DNA of 64,000 nt, taken from contig JAHREC010000049.1 of the NCBI GenBank assembly GCA_020081605.1, positions 434,001 through 498,000 of the forward strand. Direction: 5' to 3'. The notes beneath the pieces are model-generated. The model made no database searches and was not told the origin of the DNA. It was given only the letters and a program-made list of their open reading frames with translations. The position numbers were made by a program, and so were the translations under genes. Shown here one piece after another: positions 1 to 11,627 of this stretch. This stretch comes from Albifimbria verrucaria. Lineage: Eukaryota; Ascomycota; Sordariomycetes; Hypocreales; Stachybotryaceae. Numbering within the stretch: position 1 is the stretch's first letter; each line of letters opens with the position of its first letter.

Positions 1-572
1 AACTGCAGAGAACGATTAATCATCTGCTTTATGTTAACGCCAGTCTTGATTTCTGCCGCATAGCGACAGTACTGGCCAACAATGGCCTTCTGGTCAGGAA
101 TGTCTTGGAGCCAGTGGATAAATTCTGTACGAGAACCACGTAGCTCACCTTCCTGTGTGCATGGCGACATGCCTGCGAAGATGAACACAGGACACCGCCC
201 AACAGAAGCATTGTGCACCGCTACTCCGAGCGCCTGAGTGCCCACGTCGACATGAACGATGACAGCTTGAGGTTTGCCTGTTACACGAGCATAGCCGTCT
301 GCCATGGACATAGCCACCATCTGGACCCGTGATTAGTATTACTTTCTCTTTACACACCAAACAAGGGTAGGGGGTAAAGCCGGATGGTACCTCGCTGGGA
401 CAGGTAATGATACGCGGGAACTTACCCCGCGCTGCCCCTTGACCATTGCTTCCATGATACTCGGGTGGTCTGAGCCGAGATTCACGAAACAGTGCGTGAC
501 ACCCGCCTCCCAGAGGGTGTCAAAGAAAGCGAATGCTGCCGTGTACATCATGAGCGGTGTTGTAGAACCCAT
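1..572 (-). CDS. Thiamine-diphosphate-dependent enzyme (acetolactate synthase-like), N-terminal part, cut by window edge
   Basis: This is the N-terminal TPP-binding domain of a fungal acetolactate synthase/benzoylformate decarboxylase-like enzyme; the rest lies left of the window. The ATG at 572 opens an exon with the family's WEAGVTHCFVNLGSDHPS segment. After an intron (acceptor CAG just before about position 327) comes MADGYARVTGKPQAV followed by VDVGTQALG, HNASVGRCPVFIFAG and RGSRTEFIHWLQD, all typical of this group. Around 425-428 (four C on the plus strand) the frame breaks: a conserved block reading GKFPRIITCPSE sits one frame away from the first exon, as if one base of the run were missing. 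Splicing from the nearby GTAAGT would also restore the frame but would delete that conserved block. Such enzymes join or cleave 2-oxo acids; the substrate cannot be read here. The upstream region to the next gene holds no convincing exon. Confidence 0.75.
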
Positions 573-1230
573 TGTTCAGATGATAACAAGTGCTGGCATA
601 CAAAGGCCTTGCCTCGCGGATGATCAGGAGATGGGGAAACGGAGGCGAACCAAGAGGGTAAGGGATCTTTAAGGGCAAGATAAGTCGAATGTTACGCTGA
701 GGGGCTTGGTCGATGGATTTGTTAGGGTGCCCTGCCCAGCCTTTTAGCGGTTCAGTCTTGTCTTGCAAGGGAAGAACTTCTGCTCCACATCCACTATATG
801 CCTAGTTTGCTTGCAGGCCTGCCCTGGCGTCTCGGGAGAACGACACACCACCCATGCACCTCTGCCCCATTTAGCGCTCTCGGCTACCAAACCCAGCTTG
901 CGGGTGGGACATACATGGTGGCGAGGAGGAAGAAAAAGGCCTGAAATGATTCTTGCATGAGAACCCACGTGCTGAGGAGTTGAAGCAAATGGCACGCCTA
1001 GAATGAGATATGGTTCATGGGAGATGCATTGATATGAACAGCTGGCTCATGAGAATTGTTCAAGAGCGCTTTACGGCTCGTCTGTTTAACTTAATATACA
1101 ATTTACAACAGACATCCAAACATAGATACAGGTCTTGCGACTAAAAATACTGTCTCAATGCACAGTCGATCGTGCAACCAGCATGCCATCCAACAAAACA
1201 AGCAAGCCATAGCTGTTCATGTCCTTCGCT
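573..1230. other. Intergenic, no gene seen
   Basis: This stretch lies between the start of the TPP enzyme and the stop of the Dal5-type transporter. Short open frames on both strands lack recognisable motifs. It should contain the promoter of the TPP enzyme and the 3' end of the transporter transcript. Confidence 0.5.
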
Positions 1231-2810
1231 TTACAGAGTGAATCTGAAGCTTGGGTGATGATCACCAAGGTTATCCCTCTGGTCCTCTGGCAAATCAAGA
1301 ATGTGGTCACGCTCGCCCGCCGCCCTCTTCTTATTCTCCCTCCACATCAGGAAGCACATTGCGGACGCACACAAGGCTCCAATCCACATAAAACTAAGCG
1401 ACACACTAAAGCCTGTCTTGTATGTGGGTGTCTCCGTAGTGAGGAAAATGTTGGCGCCAATGATGCCTGCAATGTTGCCAACCATAACCTGGATCGACGA
1501 GCCGAAAGCGCGCTTCCAATGACCTGAGAGGTTGTTCTGCAACCAAGCCAGGCACATCGGGGTAATCATATAAGCACCCCCAAAGATTGGGAAAACGGCA
1601 CCAAATTTGAAGTCGCGAGACTTGCCCTCCTGGCTGAGGAGCATGGCGTATCCAATAGTGGCCATGATTGCGCCAAAGAAGATGAAGCCAAATCGGTGCT
1701 TGAGCCTATCCGAGAGCCATGCGCCGATCAACATGGTGCCCGCCGCAAATGCATAGACGGGAATTGTGCGAACTTGAGCTTCCTGTGCTTTCCAACCAAA
1801 CTCGTTAAGAATGGTGGGGAGGAAGAAGGTGCCAGAGAGACCAGCCACACTGACACCCATGTAGAGGAACGCTGAGAGCCAGATCTTGTAATCCGAGATA
1901 GCGAGCTTGAAGGAGGCTTTGTCGAGCCTATCCATGCGACAAGAGTCACCCACGTCAAGGGCCAGACGACGACGAAGCAGATCCTTCTCCTCGGCGTTCA
2001 GGTATTTTGTCTGGTGCGGCCAATCGATGATCAAGAAAGAGAAGATGATGGCAAGTACGGAGGTAACGGCGCCCTCAATGATGAAGATCCAACGCCACGC
2101 AGCCAGACCAGCTTTCTTGTCCATGTCGGCGATAGCGTAGGCCAAGAGACCACCGAATGCGCCTGCAACGACAGTGCTGCAGAAGAAGAAGGACATGCGC
2201 TTCTGATATTCATGGCGCTTGTAGTACGTGGCCGTGACGTAAATGATGCCAGGAGAACACCCGCCTCGAAAACACCAAGGAGAAATCGGAGACCGACGAG
2301 CGCCTCGTAGCTGTGGACAAATCCCATACACATGTTGACGATGCCCCACATGAACATCAAGCTGCTGAGGTACAGAGAAGGTCGGACTCGGTTGATAATC
2401 ATGTTGGAGGGACTTCGAGGAGGATGTAAGAGATGTAGTACATCTGTAATAGAGTCAGTCTCGTCCGCTCTGCAAAGCAAGATCTCTGGCTCCACATACA
2501 AAAGAGAGATGTTGAACTTGTGACCCGTAAGCTCAAGGTCGCGAGCCATGCCCTGGATCCTCGCATTGCTGATGTTGATGCGGTCCAAGAAGGACATCAT
2601 GTAAATGACGAAGAAGACAGGGTAAATGACAAGATCCAGCTTCATCACGAGCTTGCGCTCGGCCTTGGGGTCAATTGGAGTGTCATCGGAACTGATGGAG
2701 CCTCCCTCTTCATTCTTGGTTTGCAAGACCTTCTCGGCCGTCTCAGGCGTGCGGGGAACGGCCGTGTCGTGCTCCTCGGCCGGCCGGTTCTCTTCCACGG
2801 GTGCCGACAT
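1231..2810 (-). CDS. MFS transporter of the anion:cation symporter (Dal5/allantoate permease-like) family
   Basis: A plasma-membrane MFS permease of the family that imports organic anions such as allantoate, nicotinate or related carboxylates. The ATG at 2810 gives a hydrophilic, acidic N-terminus, then YMMSFLDRINISNAR, the Dal5-family first-loop signature. Further on are the expected MFGW-type helix segments, ATYYKRHEYQKRM, the WRWIFIIEGAVT helix and a central hydrophilic loop, ending in a charged tail at 1231. One intron follows HKFNISLLY, with donor GTGGAG near 2508 and acceptor near 2446. Two one-base breaks interrupt the frame: near 2406-2412, inside LEVPSNMIINRVRPS, and near 2250-2256, between FEAGV and GIIYVTATYY. 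Each is repaired by one more C in a C-rich run. About 500 residues in total, normal for the family. No link to the metabolite locus is evident. Confidence 0.85.
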
Positions 2811-5397
2811 GGCGAGTAGTCCAAGGTAAGATCTTTCACAAAAAGAACAAAGCAAACCGAAAGGGTGTAATGAACAAGCACAACGTGGAATAATCTGGCA
2901 AGGGTAGAAAGAAGAAGGGAACGGTTGATCGGCGTCGTCGCGGGGTGGATGATCACGCCAGAGCCATGTATGCAGTAAGCGTCGAGATACACGAGCTCAA
3001 GGGGTCTGGCAACGTAGGCTTATGCGAGTGAGAACAAATGGGCGAAGATCTATAAGTAAAGAGAACGTTGCCATTCCAGCTGAACCCGCCGCATGTGACA
3101 AAGTTCACTTAATCATCAGTCCAAGACAGATGTGGATCAACAGGAAACCGGGCTAGTGATTTTTAGCAAAACGAATCTGTTGAAACTATCAAATTCAAGC
3201 GACATTGTCTCGAACCAGGGCGACATCCGACAAACGCCAAGCTCGAGGCCTCAGGTGTTTCCTCCTCCGACCCCATGGGAGACCAGGGCAGGCTTATAGG
3301 TATTGCTGCTTCATATGGAAGTGTGGGGATTCATTATCAGCTGCGATTGGAGGCTCTTGGAAAGCTGTTGGTAGTTGGTAAGGGTTCCAGGAGCCTGGAA
3401 CAGTCCCCTGGAACAAGGAAGAAGAGGGAGAGGCGAAGGAGGCCAAGACGGATGGCGACGGATAAACCAGGCATCTGCAGCACTCGGACGAGTTCAACAC
3501 GAGCCCCAGTTGTAGCGCCATCTGTCAAACTAACAAGTGTGTGTGTGGTCGCCAAGGACTGGGGACGAAAGGGGGACTAAGAAATTCCTCTCAACCTTTC
3601 CGTTACGGATACGCTAACGTAGATCATGGCTCGGCCCGCTGGTGAGAAACACTCACTAACATTAGCCAAGGGCTTGCCTACATACCGTAGTAGGCCTTTA
3701 GCCAGGCTCGGCGTAAAAGCAGCCGAAACGAGGCTTGTATTCTGGAGGCTCTTTATATTGAAAAAGTGGCTTGAAGCTCTGTCTTCTCCTGGCCCCGAGT
3801 ACTTTACCAGAAGCTGCGAGACCTTCGATCGAGCCATTTTTCTACCCTGCCAGCAGGGGTTGTACATCATACCATTAATCATCTTAGCTCAACCTTGACG
3901 ATCCCTCCCTAATCGACCCCTTGTCTCCTAGCCTGGAACTTTTATGCGTTATTAGATCGCAGAGCATGGCTACGATAGGCAAAATGCCCTGTGGTACACG
4001 GCGTTAGCGAGGACCAGGCAGGCCGACCTGCATGCGCTGAGTTGTGTTCACCATTCCTCGGTTGCGAAAACTAGGGTGATATGCATCTCTGTGGGTACCG
4101 GGTTACCATGCCGGAGCTAACTTGAAGACCCTACACTTCACGAAGCTTAGTGGAAACCAGGGAGCCAAGCCGGGCTAGGTTATCCCAGCATTTGCTGTGT
4201 TATACAGCACCATTAGGGCTCACCTCTCAACCCTCGGCACCGGTAGCTCCGACTACGTCCTGTGGTAGCCAATCTTTATTTTGCCTTGCCCTTGCACACT
4301 CATAATCATGTCGAGTGCTTATCTCTAAAGAGCCACCTCCGTGGCAAGGGAATTTTTAGTGAGTCAGACCCCAGTATACCCTCGGCCCGGTAGGCAAGGG
4401 TGCAAGCTGGCAGGCAAGAGTTCGCTTATTGCCTTAATGAAGCCATTCAGTCCGGCGAGGGCCGCACAACTCGGGGGCGCCACGGAGACATCCCAGGCTT
4501 CCGTATTCTCTTACGACCTGGGTGTGCTCAAGTGTAACGCATGAATTTGATTGTCGCAGAATGAGATTGTGGGTAGAGCGGCGTGCACAATGTTGATAGC
4601 AGCCAAACACATGCTCTGAACAGGAGTATCACATGTGATTCTTGTTGTTCTATGTGGGTTAATTAATTCATAATTTTTCTCGCTCGATTCGTTGGTATGA
4701 GCAACAGTTGCCTGTCCATAATTCATTTGACCTTCAGATGCTCGTAAACGGGCTGAAATGATCGACAGGGCTTGCCTTAGTCGAACCGAAACAGACATAG
4801 TTGACGAGGATTGGGTGTGTCAGAGAAATAGTGAGGGCTCGGTTACCAGGGTCTCGGGCCATTCCCATCCAATAGCCATGCTATGCTTCGGAAGGCATGC
4901 ATCTTCGCCGACATTACGGCCGCCCTAGTCACGACTATGCCGGATCAACTAGACGAATGCCCACAAGTGCGAAATGAGAAAGGTCGTGGTGCAAGGGCTG
5001 GTCAATCAGCCGTCTGGTGGCCACGGTCTCCCACCGGGGAACAGGCGGATGCATTCTCGCTTGGCCATGACGGTACGACTATGGAAGCATTCCAGACTGA
5101 CGCTGGTTGAGTTCAGCATGGGCAGGCGTCATCCCACCTTGCAGATTCCAAACTTGATGCTGCCTTGCTCACACTCGCTGTTGTTGGACTTAGCATGAAA
5201 CTGTTTTCTGCCGGCGAACCCAGGGGCCCCTGGAACATTGGTGAAAAGCTCTAGAAAGCATAGCCGTAAGATTGAAAAAGGAAAGAATCTCCATTGCAGA
5301 TCTGCGGTACCCTCTGTTCGCTTTTGTTTTGCTCCATGGGCAGCTGGACAGGCCTTCGTAGCCTTTGAAAGAAACCATCAACCAAGAGACAGCCAAC
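2811..5397. other. 2.6 kb gene-poor region
   Basis: No open frame here has family motifs, a signal peptide or convincing splice structure. Short frames (for example 3275-3580 plus and 4883-5110 plus) have odd composition and look like chance. It separates the Dal5-type transporter from the Pth11-like gene and should hold both promoters. I see no terminal repeats or transposase remnant. Confidence 0.45.
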
Positions 5398-6705
5398 ATG
5401 GCGGGCTACGAGGGCGACGTGAACCCAGATGACAACAACACTCACCTAGTGTATATTCCGTCTGCCGTCTTCGTCGTGATTTGTCCTATCTTGATGGTCT
5501 TGCGTATATGGGCACGATTACGACGTGGCGGCACGATAGGTGCTGATGACTGGACGGCCATCGCAGCTTTGGTGAATAACCTCAAGAGTCGAACACGAGT
5601 CATGTTGATTCACTAACAGTGTGTTCTACAGGTGTTTACTCTTCTTACATCAGGGTTCTTGGTCGGCTGTAAGTTCCTTTGTGTCAATCAAATCAGAATT
5701 TTATCTCTAAACGTCTGTAGCATGCCAAAATGGTATGGGGAGGCACTGGGTCACCCTCGACAAGCACGAGAAGTTCGAGTCCATGAAGGTTAGTTGCTAT
5801 GACTCGACGCTACCATGGTAGCTTGTTGAGGGAAATATGATGCTAACATGGCGAGCTTGATCTGTAGTTTTTCTACATGGCCCAAGTTTCCTACAAAGCA
5901 GCAATCAACCTCATCAAATGTTCGCTCCTGCTTCTTTACCTCAAAATCTTTGGTCAGATACCATGGTTCAAGTGGTCAACATGGGCTCTCCTGTGCATCG
6001 TTGCATCCTATTGCATCGGCTCCGTTCTTGTCACGATCTTCCAGTGTCGCCCAATCGGCCGAGCGTTTGATAAAACTGTTGAGGGTACTTGCATCGATAA
6101 CAGCAAATTCTGGTACGCAAATGCCGGCTTTTCTATTGCTACGGATATCATCATCCTTCTGCTTCCCCTGCAGCCGGTCTTCAAGCTGCAGATTACATTA
6201 GCACAGCGGCTGGGTCTTGTGGCCGTCTTCACTCTGGGCATTTTTGTTGTCATTACTTCGTGCCTACGTATTAGCACGCTCGATATTCTCGCCAAGACAC
6301 CTGACCAGACCTATAATATCGCCAATGTCATGTGGACGATCATCGAACCGAACGTGGCCGTCGTGTGCGCCTGCCTACCAATCCTCCGACCGTTCCTCGC
6401 CAAGTTGATCCCCATACTACGAAGCAAGAATTCTTATCCCGGAACTCCATACGGAAACGCGAGCTACGGAGTCAAATCTCGACCTACAGACGGAAGCCAG
6501 GCGAGAGATAAATACTGGGTGGAGATTGGGGGCTCAGTCTGATGGCATTCACATGAGCACCATCCAACGTTCGGAATCCCATGCTGGCAGCGAGGAAAGC
6601 ATTCTCAATACCAAAAGCTCAAAACAATCGCCGAATGAAGGAAACGATCGAATCCAAAAGACTGTCGAGTATAGTATCGAGTTTACAGACAAGCCCAAGG
6701 CTTGA
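5398..6705 (+). CDS. Pth11-like integral membrane protein (fungal rhodopsin-fold domain)
   Basis: A seven-helix membrane protein of the fungal Pth11-like family (rhodopsin domain), a group of putative receptors; the ligand is unknown. The start at 5398 leads into YIPSAVFVVICPILMVLRIW and the GADDWT motif typical of the first loop. Exons are 5398-5571, 5632-5668, 5721-5788 and 5868 onward; all joins keep frame and all introns are GT...AG. Exon 3 gives the GMGRHWVTL loop, and exon 4 carries helices 3-7 including FQCRPIGRAFD, CIDNSKFWYANAGFSI and NIANVMWTIIEPNVAVVCACLP. The frame first stops at 6542 after a run of five G (6528-6532). Dropping one G there opens a serine-rich, charged tail ending TDKPKA before a stop at 6703-6705. 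That tail looks like family C-termini, so I extend the gene to it. Confidence 0.82.
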
Positions 6706-7700
6706 TACCGGTCATGCAAAAAGCTATGGAATGGAGACAGAACTCGGTCTCTCATGCATGCTACAGAAAAAGGATAGGCTGGATCTATTCAAGTACAACT
6801 GGTACTATCATGAAAAGAGTTGGTCCAGGGCTTTCGGGAAACGGCCATGTCGAGGAATATGCCACCCCGCTGAGACGACTACTCGGTGCTTCGGATATTG
6901 GCCATTTGCAAATGGATTACCTGTCATCCGAGTATAAAAATCAGTATCATGTAAGAAAATTGCTAGGGATCTCTCTGTTGTGATGATGGAGTTTGTAGTT
7001 TACAAGGAAGAAAAGCATTATGACTCTATCCAATCCGAAATTCAACCAGTCTTGTCCGTGCTGTGAAGGGCTCTTAACTTGAATAGAAGCCTAAATTTAG
7101 GCCACAATGTTATATTAGTGGAGATCTAGAGCTCCAGAGACAGTTATTGTTACAACCACCTGTGTCAAGACTATTTCTTAAGAAATTTGCTTGATCGAGA
7201 ATATGTCAATCAAAAACGTGGTCTCAATTTACCCCGTACAGGAGGCGGTTGAAATTTTTGAAAGCGGTCCATCTCGACACTTTCCTGTTTGATGGCAAGA
7301 ACAGACATATCAATTATGGGATAATCTGAAGTACTTGTCAAAGTATTTGATGTGTTTACTTTCAGGTTTGTGATGGCTGTTCATGCCGTCTTCATAAACG
7401 ATGTGGGCGGGCTAGGTCTTCTTGATTACCCTGAACTTGAGGTAAATAAGCAGGGATGTGCTGTTAGCTAGTAGACAGCGTCAGGTTCATGGTATGAGAG
7501 TGTTGCTTGGAGGAAGAGTTTGCATTACACAACTTTTTGCACAGGTTCGACTAGTTCACGCAAATCATAGCGAATATCAAACGAGGTGGAGTTGATATTA
7601 GTACCTGATGAAGCTATGGAATATCCTCCATGGGAACCAACTCTGGCCAGTATCCGAAGCTTGAGTCCACCCATTTTGTATAAGAGCTAGGTATGTTTTA
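6706..7700. other. Intergenic, no gene seen
   Basis: A low-GC stretch with no frame carrying recognisable motifs. It presumably contains the 3' ends of the Pth11-like gene and of the small secreted-protein gene, which converge here. Confidence 0.45.
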
Positions 7701-8073
7701 CTAGGTGCAGCATCTGTACTTAGTCTGTCCGCAGTCATCTTCGTCCTGTTCGTGTCAGGTCAGTTTAGTTCTCAAAAAATAAAAATAAAAATAAAAAATA
7801 AAAATAAAAAGAAGAAGAAGAAGAAGAAGAAGAAAAAGAAAAACGGAATCGATGACAGTTGAGGTTTACCTTCTGCTTCTTGAAGAAGATACAGAAATCG
7901 AAGCAGCCGGGAAGACAAAAGGCTTGGCCAGCCTTGAGCTGTTCCATCACAGCGCTGTTAACGACTTGGTTGATAGTGATGGCATTTCCAGCAGCTGGAG
8001 CCGCCTGAGCGTTTTCAACAGGGGTCGCAAGAGCGACGCCCGCGAGCAGAGTAACGATGGCGGTGACCTTCAT
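7701..8073 (-). CDS. Small secreted cysteine-rich protein (hypothetical, effector-like)
   Basis: The ATG at 8073 starts a classical signal peptide (MKVTAIVTLLAGVALA) followed by an alanine-rich stretch and ITINQVVNSAVMEQLKAG. Exon 1 (7870-8073) ends FFKKQK. An intron from 7869 to 7746 (GTAAACC donor, CACGAACAG acceptor) holds an A-rich/GAA repeat. Exon 2 (7701-7745) adds DEDDCGQTKYRCCT and a stop, in phase. The spliced product is about 82 residues with six cysteines (AFC, PGC, DFC, DDC, RCC), an even number that suits disulphides in a secreted peptide. Without splicing the frame runs into a low-complexity Ser/Phe tail, which argues for the intron. I do not recognise a named family. Secretion is well supported; an effector or antimicrobial role is only inference. 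Confidence 0.6.
7774..7843. repeat. A-rich (AAAATA)n and (GAA)n microsatellite
   Basis: About 70 bp of AAAATA-like units followed by GAA units on the plus strand. It lies entirely inside the proposed intron of the small secreted-protein gene, where it would be read as a pyrimidine-rich tract (TTC, TATTTT). Confidence 0.9.
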
Positions 8074-9459
8074 ATTTAGAATTTGTTGGACCTTTAGTTA
8101 GGTAGGTTTGGTTTAATGTTGAGTCAATAGATGAATGCTGCTGTGGTGGATACAAATCAAAGCGACTTGACGGCTTCTTATACATCAATGCTTTCCAACA
8201 ACTTGAGTATTTCCTACAGGCACAGCTCATGGAATGGACTTTTTGTTTGTGAATTTCCTCATATCTCCAGCTCTCGAAAGCTTCCTACGGTTCTCGAGTT
8301 ATGTCAAGTTTGCTCGTTCTGGTCGACATTCCATGAATGACGCCACCAGGTCAGTTAGTTAATGAATGCCGTTATTTGCGCATGAGGGTACTCCACTTAC
8401 CCCTGAAACGTACGCACTTCAGCTGCAGTCATATATAGGAAGGCTGGAGGCCAAAGATACGAATTTCTCAGTTCGTCCAATGTAGGTTCCGAGATTGGAA
8501 GTATATCTACTCGCCTAAGCCAGATACATGACGAAGTCTAGACATGTTTCACCATCCTAAGGGTATCTATCTCATCCAGGAGGCATTACTGACCCGGAAT
8601 TGATGCCCGGCTCCCTAAGCCACGTAAAAGGCACGTGCCTCTTTGCCTTAATTAGTGGGCTCGCATACGTTCTGTGTCTCAAACGAGAATAATACAGAAG
8701 GTGGAATCAAGACGATGTTACTGATAATTTTGAAAGAAGCTCAGAAATGTTTCAGGGTCCAGCGGCCTGTCGCGAGCCAACCGCGGAACTCGGACCACCA
8801 TGATGGCTGGAATTGCCCACTTCACGATAAACTTACCTCTGTGCCACCTTCTTGAGCCAGCATGACTTTAGATGATTCAACCCAGGGTTTTATGATGTAC
8901 TGGCTGACATGTTGGGATGGTCTGGTCTAGGGAGTCTTCACAAATACAAGTTCTCTCTCAAAGCACGCGGCATTATTTCCTGCTGGCACCTCTTCTACGC
9001 CGTTCGGTAATCATGAGACCTTGGAATATGATAACTTACCAGGGTTTCAAGACGGTTCTACACTGTTGGCCGAGGAATAAAAAGTGCTTACTCGTCGGCG
9101 GAGCTGAATCAAATGCTTGGCCGTGGTGTTTCAGGGGTTGCAGGAGACTTCTTGGTAAAATTGACTTATCTCATTATCAGCTGTCCGTGGCATTTCTCAG
9201 TTAAGCAAATACTGGACCTAGTCTACAGGCGGTAATTCTCATCAACATGCGTGATGCAAGCGGATGGCTCATGGAAACGCTAGACATATGGTACCCAACT
9301 ACCAGTACATGCGTCGGCAATCACGCGTAAGAGGAATGCAAGGTTTCTCGACACCCGAAAGTGGTGCCAGTGTCTAGGAGGCAATATTCTTAATGAATTG
9401 AAGTTATATACATATCAAAGTCTAAGGTAATTCATTCGTAAAATCACTTTCACCGTGAT
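8074..9459. other. 1.4 kb intergenic, no gene seen
   Basis: No frame has motifs or plausible splicing. It holds the promoter of the small secreted-protein gene at the left and the 3' region of GH131 at the right. Confidence 0.45.
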
Positions 9460-10668
9460 TTACTTACGTCCAGCAGCACGAGCCTTGCGACGCATAGCAG
9501 CCCTCTTCTTGCTGCGCTTGCAAGGGCGTGTGCCTGCACCGGCAGTGGTGGTGGGAGCAGCAGGGCTAGCGGACGAGGAGGCTGAAGGAACAGCGGTGGT
9601 CACTGGAGCGCTGGAGACGGCGGTGGGGGTAGTCTCAGGGCTGACAACAGAGCTCGTTGAGGTGGGCACAGCAACGGGAGCGGATGTGTCAACAGTCGTA
9701 GGCTCAGCAGCCGGGGCAGAGGTGGCAGCCGGAGGAGCGGCGGCAGCGGAGGAGGAGACCGCAGGGGCAGCGGATGAAGGCGCAGGGGCAGCAGAGCTGG
9801 GGGCCTTGGAGCTGCTGGGAGCGGCACTAGAGGGCTTGGGGACTGGCTCAGCGTCGCCGGAAGAGCCGCCAGAGCCGATCTGGGTGGTGATGGTGCCGCT
9901 TTCAATGTAGACGCCAGAGAAGTAGATGTCCTCGGTCTCATCAGCATGACCATCGCGAGGAGCTCGAGGACACCAAGGTGCCAATCAGCACCGTTGCTAG
10001 AAGTGCTGGCGGTGACAGGCTTGACCACCTGGGTCAGGGCATCGCCGCCAGTGGAATGCCAGAAGCCAACGGTGCCGGCATCGAAGTCGATCTCGTAGGC
10101 GACGTTGTGCCAGACATCGGCCTCCCACTCAACATTCCACTGAGTCTTGCCATCGACCATCCAGCGCAGGTTGGGGTCGGACTCATTCTGGCTACCGCTG
10201 AGCCAGCCAGCCTTGAGCTCGGTGAAGTGGCTCTCGAAGAAGGCAATCTGATGCTCCTTGGCGGTGGAGGGGCGTTGACGTCGGAGCGCTTGACGCTGAA
10301 GTGGTAGTAGACACGGCCCTTGTTGATGGCGGCCTTTGTCTGGGAATCAACTCGGTACGGCGCATGTTCTGGCCATTCCAGAAGGCCGTCTTGTCCAGGG
10401 TGATCTTGACACCCTGCTTGGAGGATGAATCAGCCGGGTTCTTGAAGTCGGGCGACAGGTTGACGTAGGCCGAGGACTCGCTGGGGCCGTGGATGTAGTA
10501 CTGGTAGGAGCCGACTGGGTTGGAGAAGGACCACTTGTCCAGGTCGGTGGCCGAGGTCATGTCATTGAAGCGACCGTCCCAGAGGGTGGTGCCTCGAGGG
10601 CTGATGGTGCGAGCCGAGACGGCGGAGGCGAGCCATGCGGCACCGGGAAGAAGCGCGGAGACCTTCAT
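9460..10668 (-). CDS. Glycoside hydrolase family 131 (secreted beta-glucanase) with Ser/Ala/Pro-rich tail
   Basis: GH131 enzymes cleave beta-1,3/1,4/1,6-glucans outside the cell. The start at 10668 gives a signal peptide (MKVSALLPGAAWLASAVSA). Then come family blocks GTTLWDGRFND, SYQYYIHGP, YVNLSPDFKNPAD, FWNGQNMRRTELIP, RWMVDGKTQWNVEWEADVWH, AYEIDFDAGTVGFWHSTG and YFSGVYIESG, covering a whole catalytic domain. A roughly 100-residue Ser/Ala/Pro/Thr-rich linker follows, ending in a very basic tail with one cysteine. No intron is needed. Three one-base breaks split the frame, each fixed by one more base: a GGG run at 10343-10345, a GGGG run at 10269-10272, and near 9966, all on the plus strand. 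A linker like this normally joins a carbohydrate-binding module, but none follows here. Confidence 0.85.
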
Positions 10669-11569
10669 TGTGAGGGAGGCAGGGAATGAATGAATCAATG
10701 AATGGATGAATGAATGAACAACGACCAGCGCCTTAGTTGGGTAGAAAGAACGAATGAATGGAAGGGTCCGGAACGAATGGTGAGAGAGAGACCGTTACTT
10801 CGTCACGATGGGCTCGGGGCACACGGCTCCCTTATGGATGGTGGTTTGCGCGCTCCACCGAAGCTCATGACAGGGGCATTGAAGAGTAAACGACAAACTT
10901 GCGCCCCCTGGCTGGGGTTCCGCGAGCCGACATGAACGAATTGATGGCGGGATCGAGCCATACGCAATTGAGGCGGTTTCTTCATCTACGGAGCGCGGCC
11001 GGTTTGTCTGGGTTATATTAAATTAAAGCGGGACAGGTCGTAAGTTGAGCGGTTTCAACTGAATTTCGACAACCCGGCATTGGGGCTCCGGAAGCGGGCC
11101 GGTCTCTGTCCCTCTCTTTCTTTTCCTCTTGTTCTCTTCTCTTTCTCTCGGAAACAAAAAGAAAACCCCATGTCTTGTGGAAACAAGATGGTAGGGTGTT
11201 TTGGCCAAGACGTGGCCGATCTGTCCACGGCACGCCAAGTCGGATCTCTGGTGCTGATGGCCAGGCGTTTCAGCGTCACGATCTGACAGATGAGATCAGG
11301 CTAGACTAATCTAGTCTGTAAGCCAGCCTGGTTCGAAATTCTAGGGCATTGGCACGCTTGTCCTGAGGAAGATTGGGTGTGGAGACCAGGGGCCGGCGGG
11401 TGGAGAGGCAAGGGTGTTTACCTGCGTCCACCGAGGCCAGGGAACCCAAAGGTTCCAGACCATGCCAGAGGGAGGACCGCTATAACTGTAGCCGCCGGTC
11501 GGGGTCCAAAGTGTCAAGTCAAGTCGGCTGTACGTCATGGTGTTGGGTTGAGAATGCTTTCTTTGGCCA

Positions 11570-11627
11570 TGTCTGTATTGTATGTCTGTATTGTATGTCT
11601 GTATTGTATGTCTGTATGTCTGTCTGC
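11570..11627. repeat. 13-bp tandem repeat, TGTCTGTATTGTA, three full copies plus partial units
   Basis: Three perfect head-to-tail copies start at 11570, 11583 and 11596. They are followed by shortened TGTCTGTA and TGTCTG units to 11627. Confidence 0.92.

Noticed and set aside
2811..5397. Transposon relic in the 2.6 kb gap
   Set aside because: No transposase text, terminal inverted repeats or duplicated ends could be found by eye.
9455..9910. 151-codon plus-strand frame rich in Ala, Val and Gly
   Set aside because: It is the reverse complement of the Ser/Ala/Pro-rich linker of GH131; no motifs of its own.
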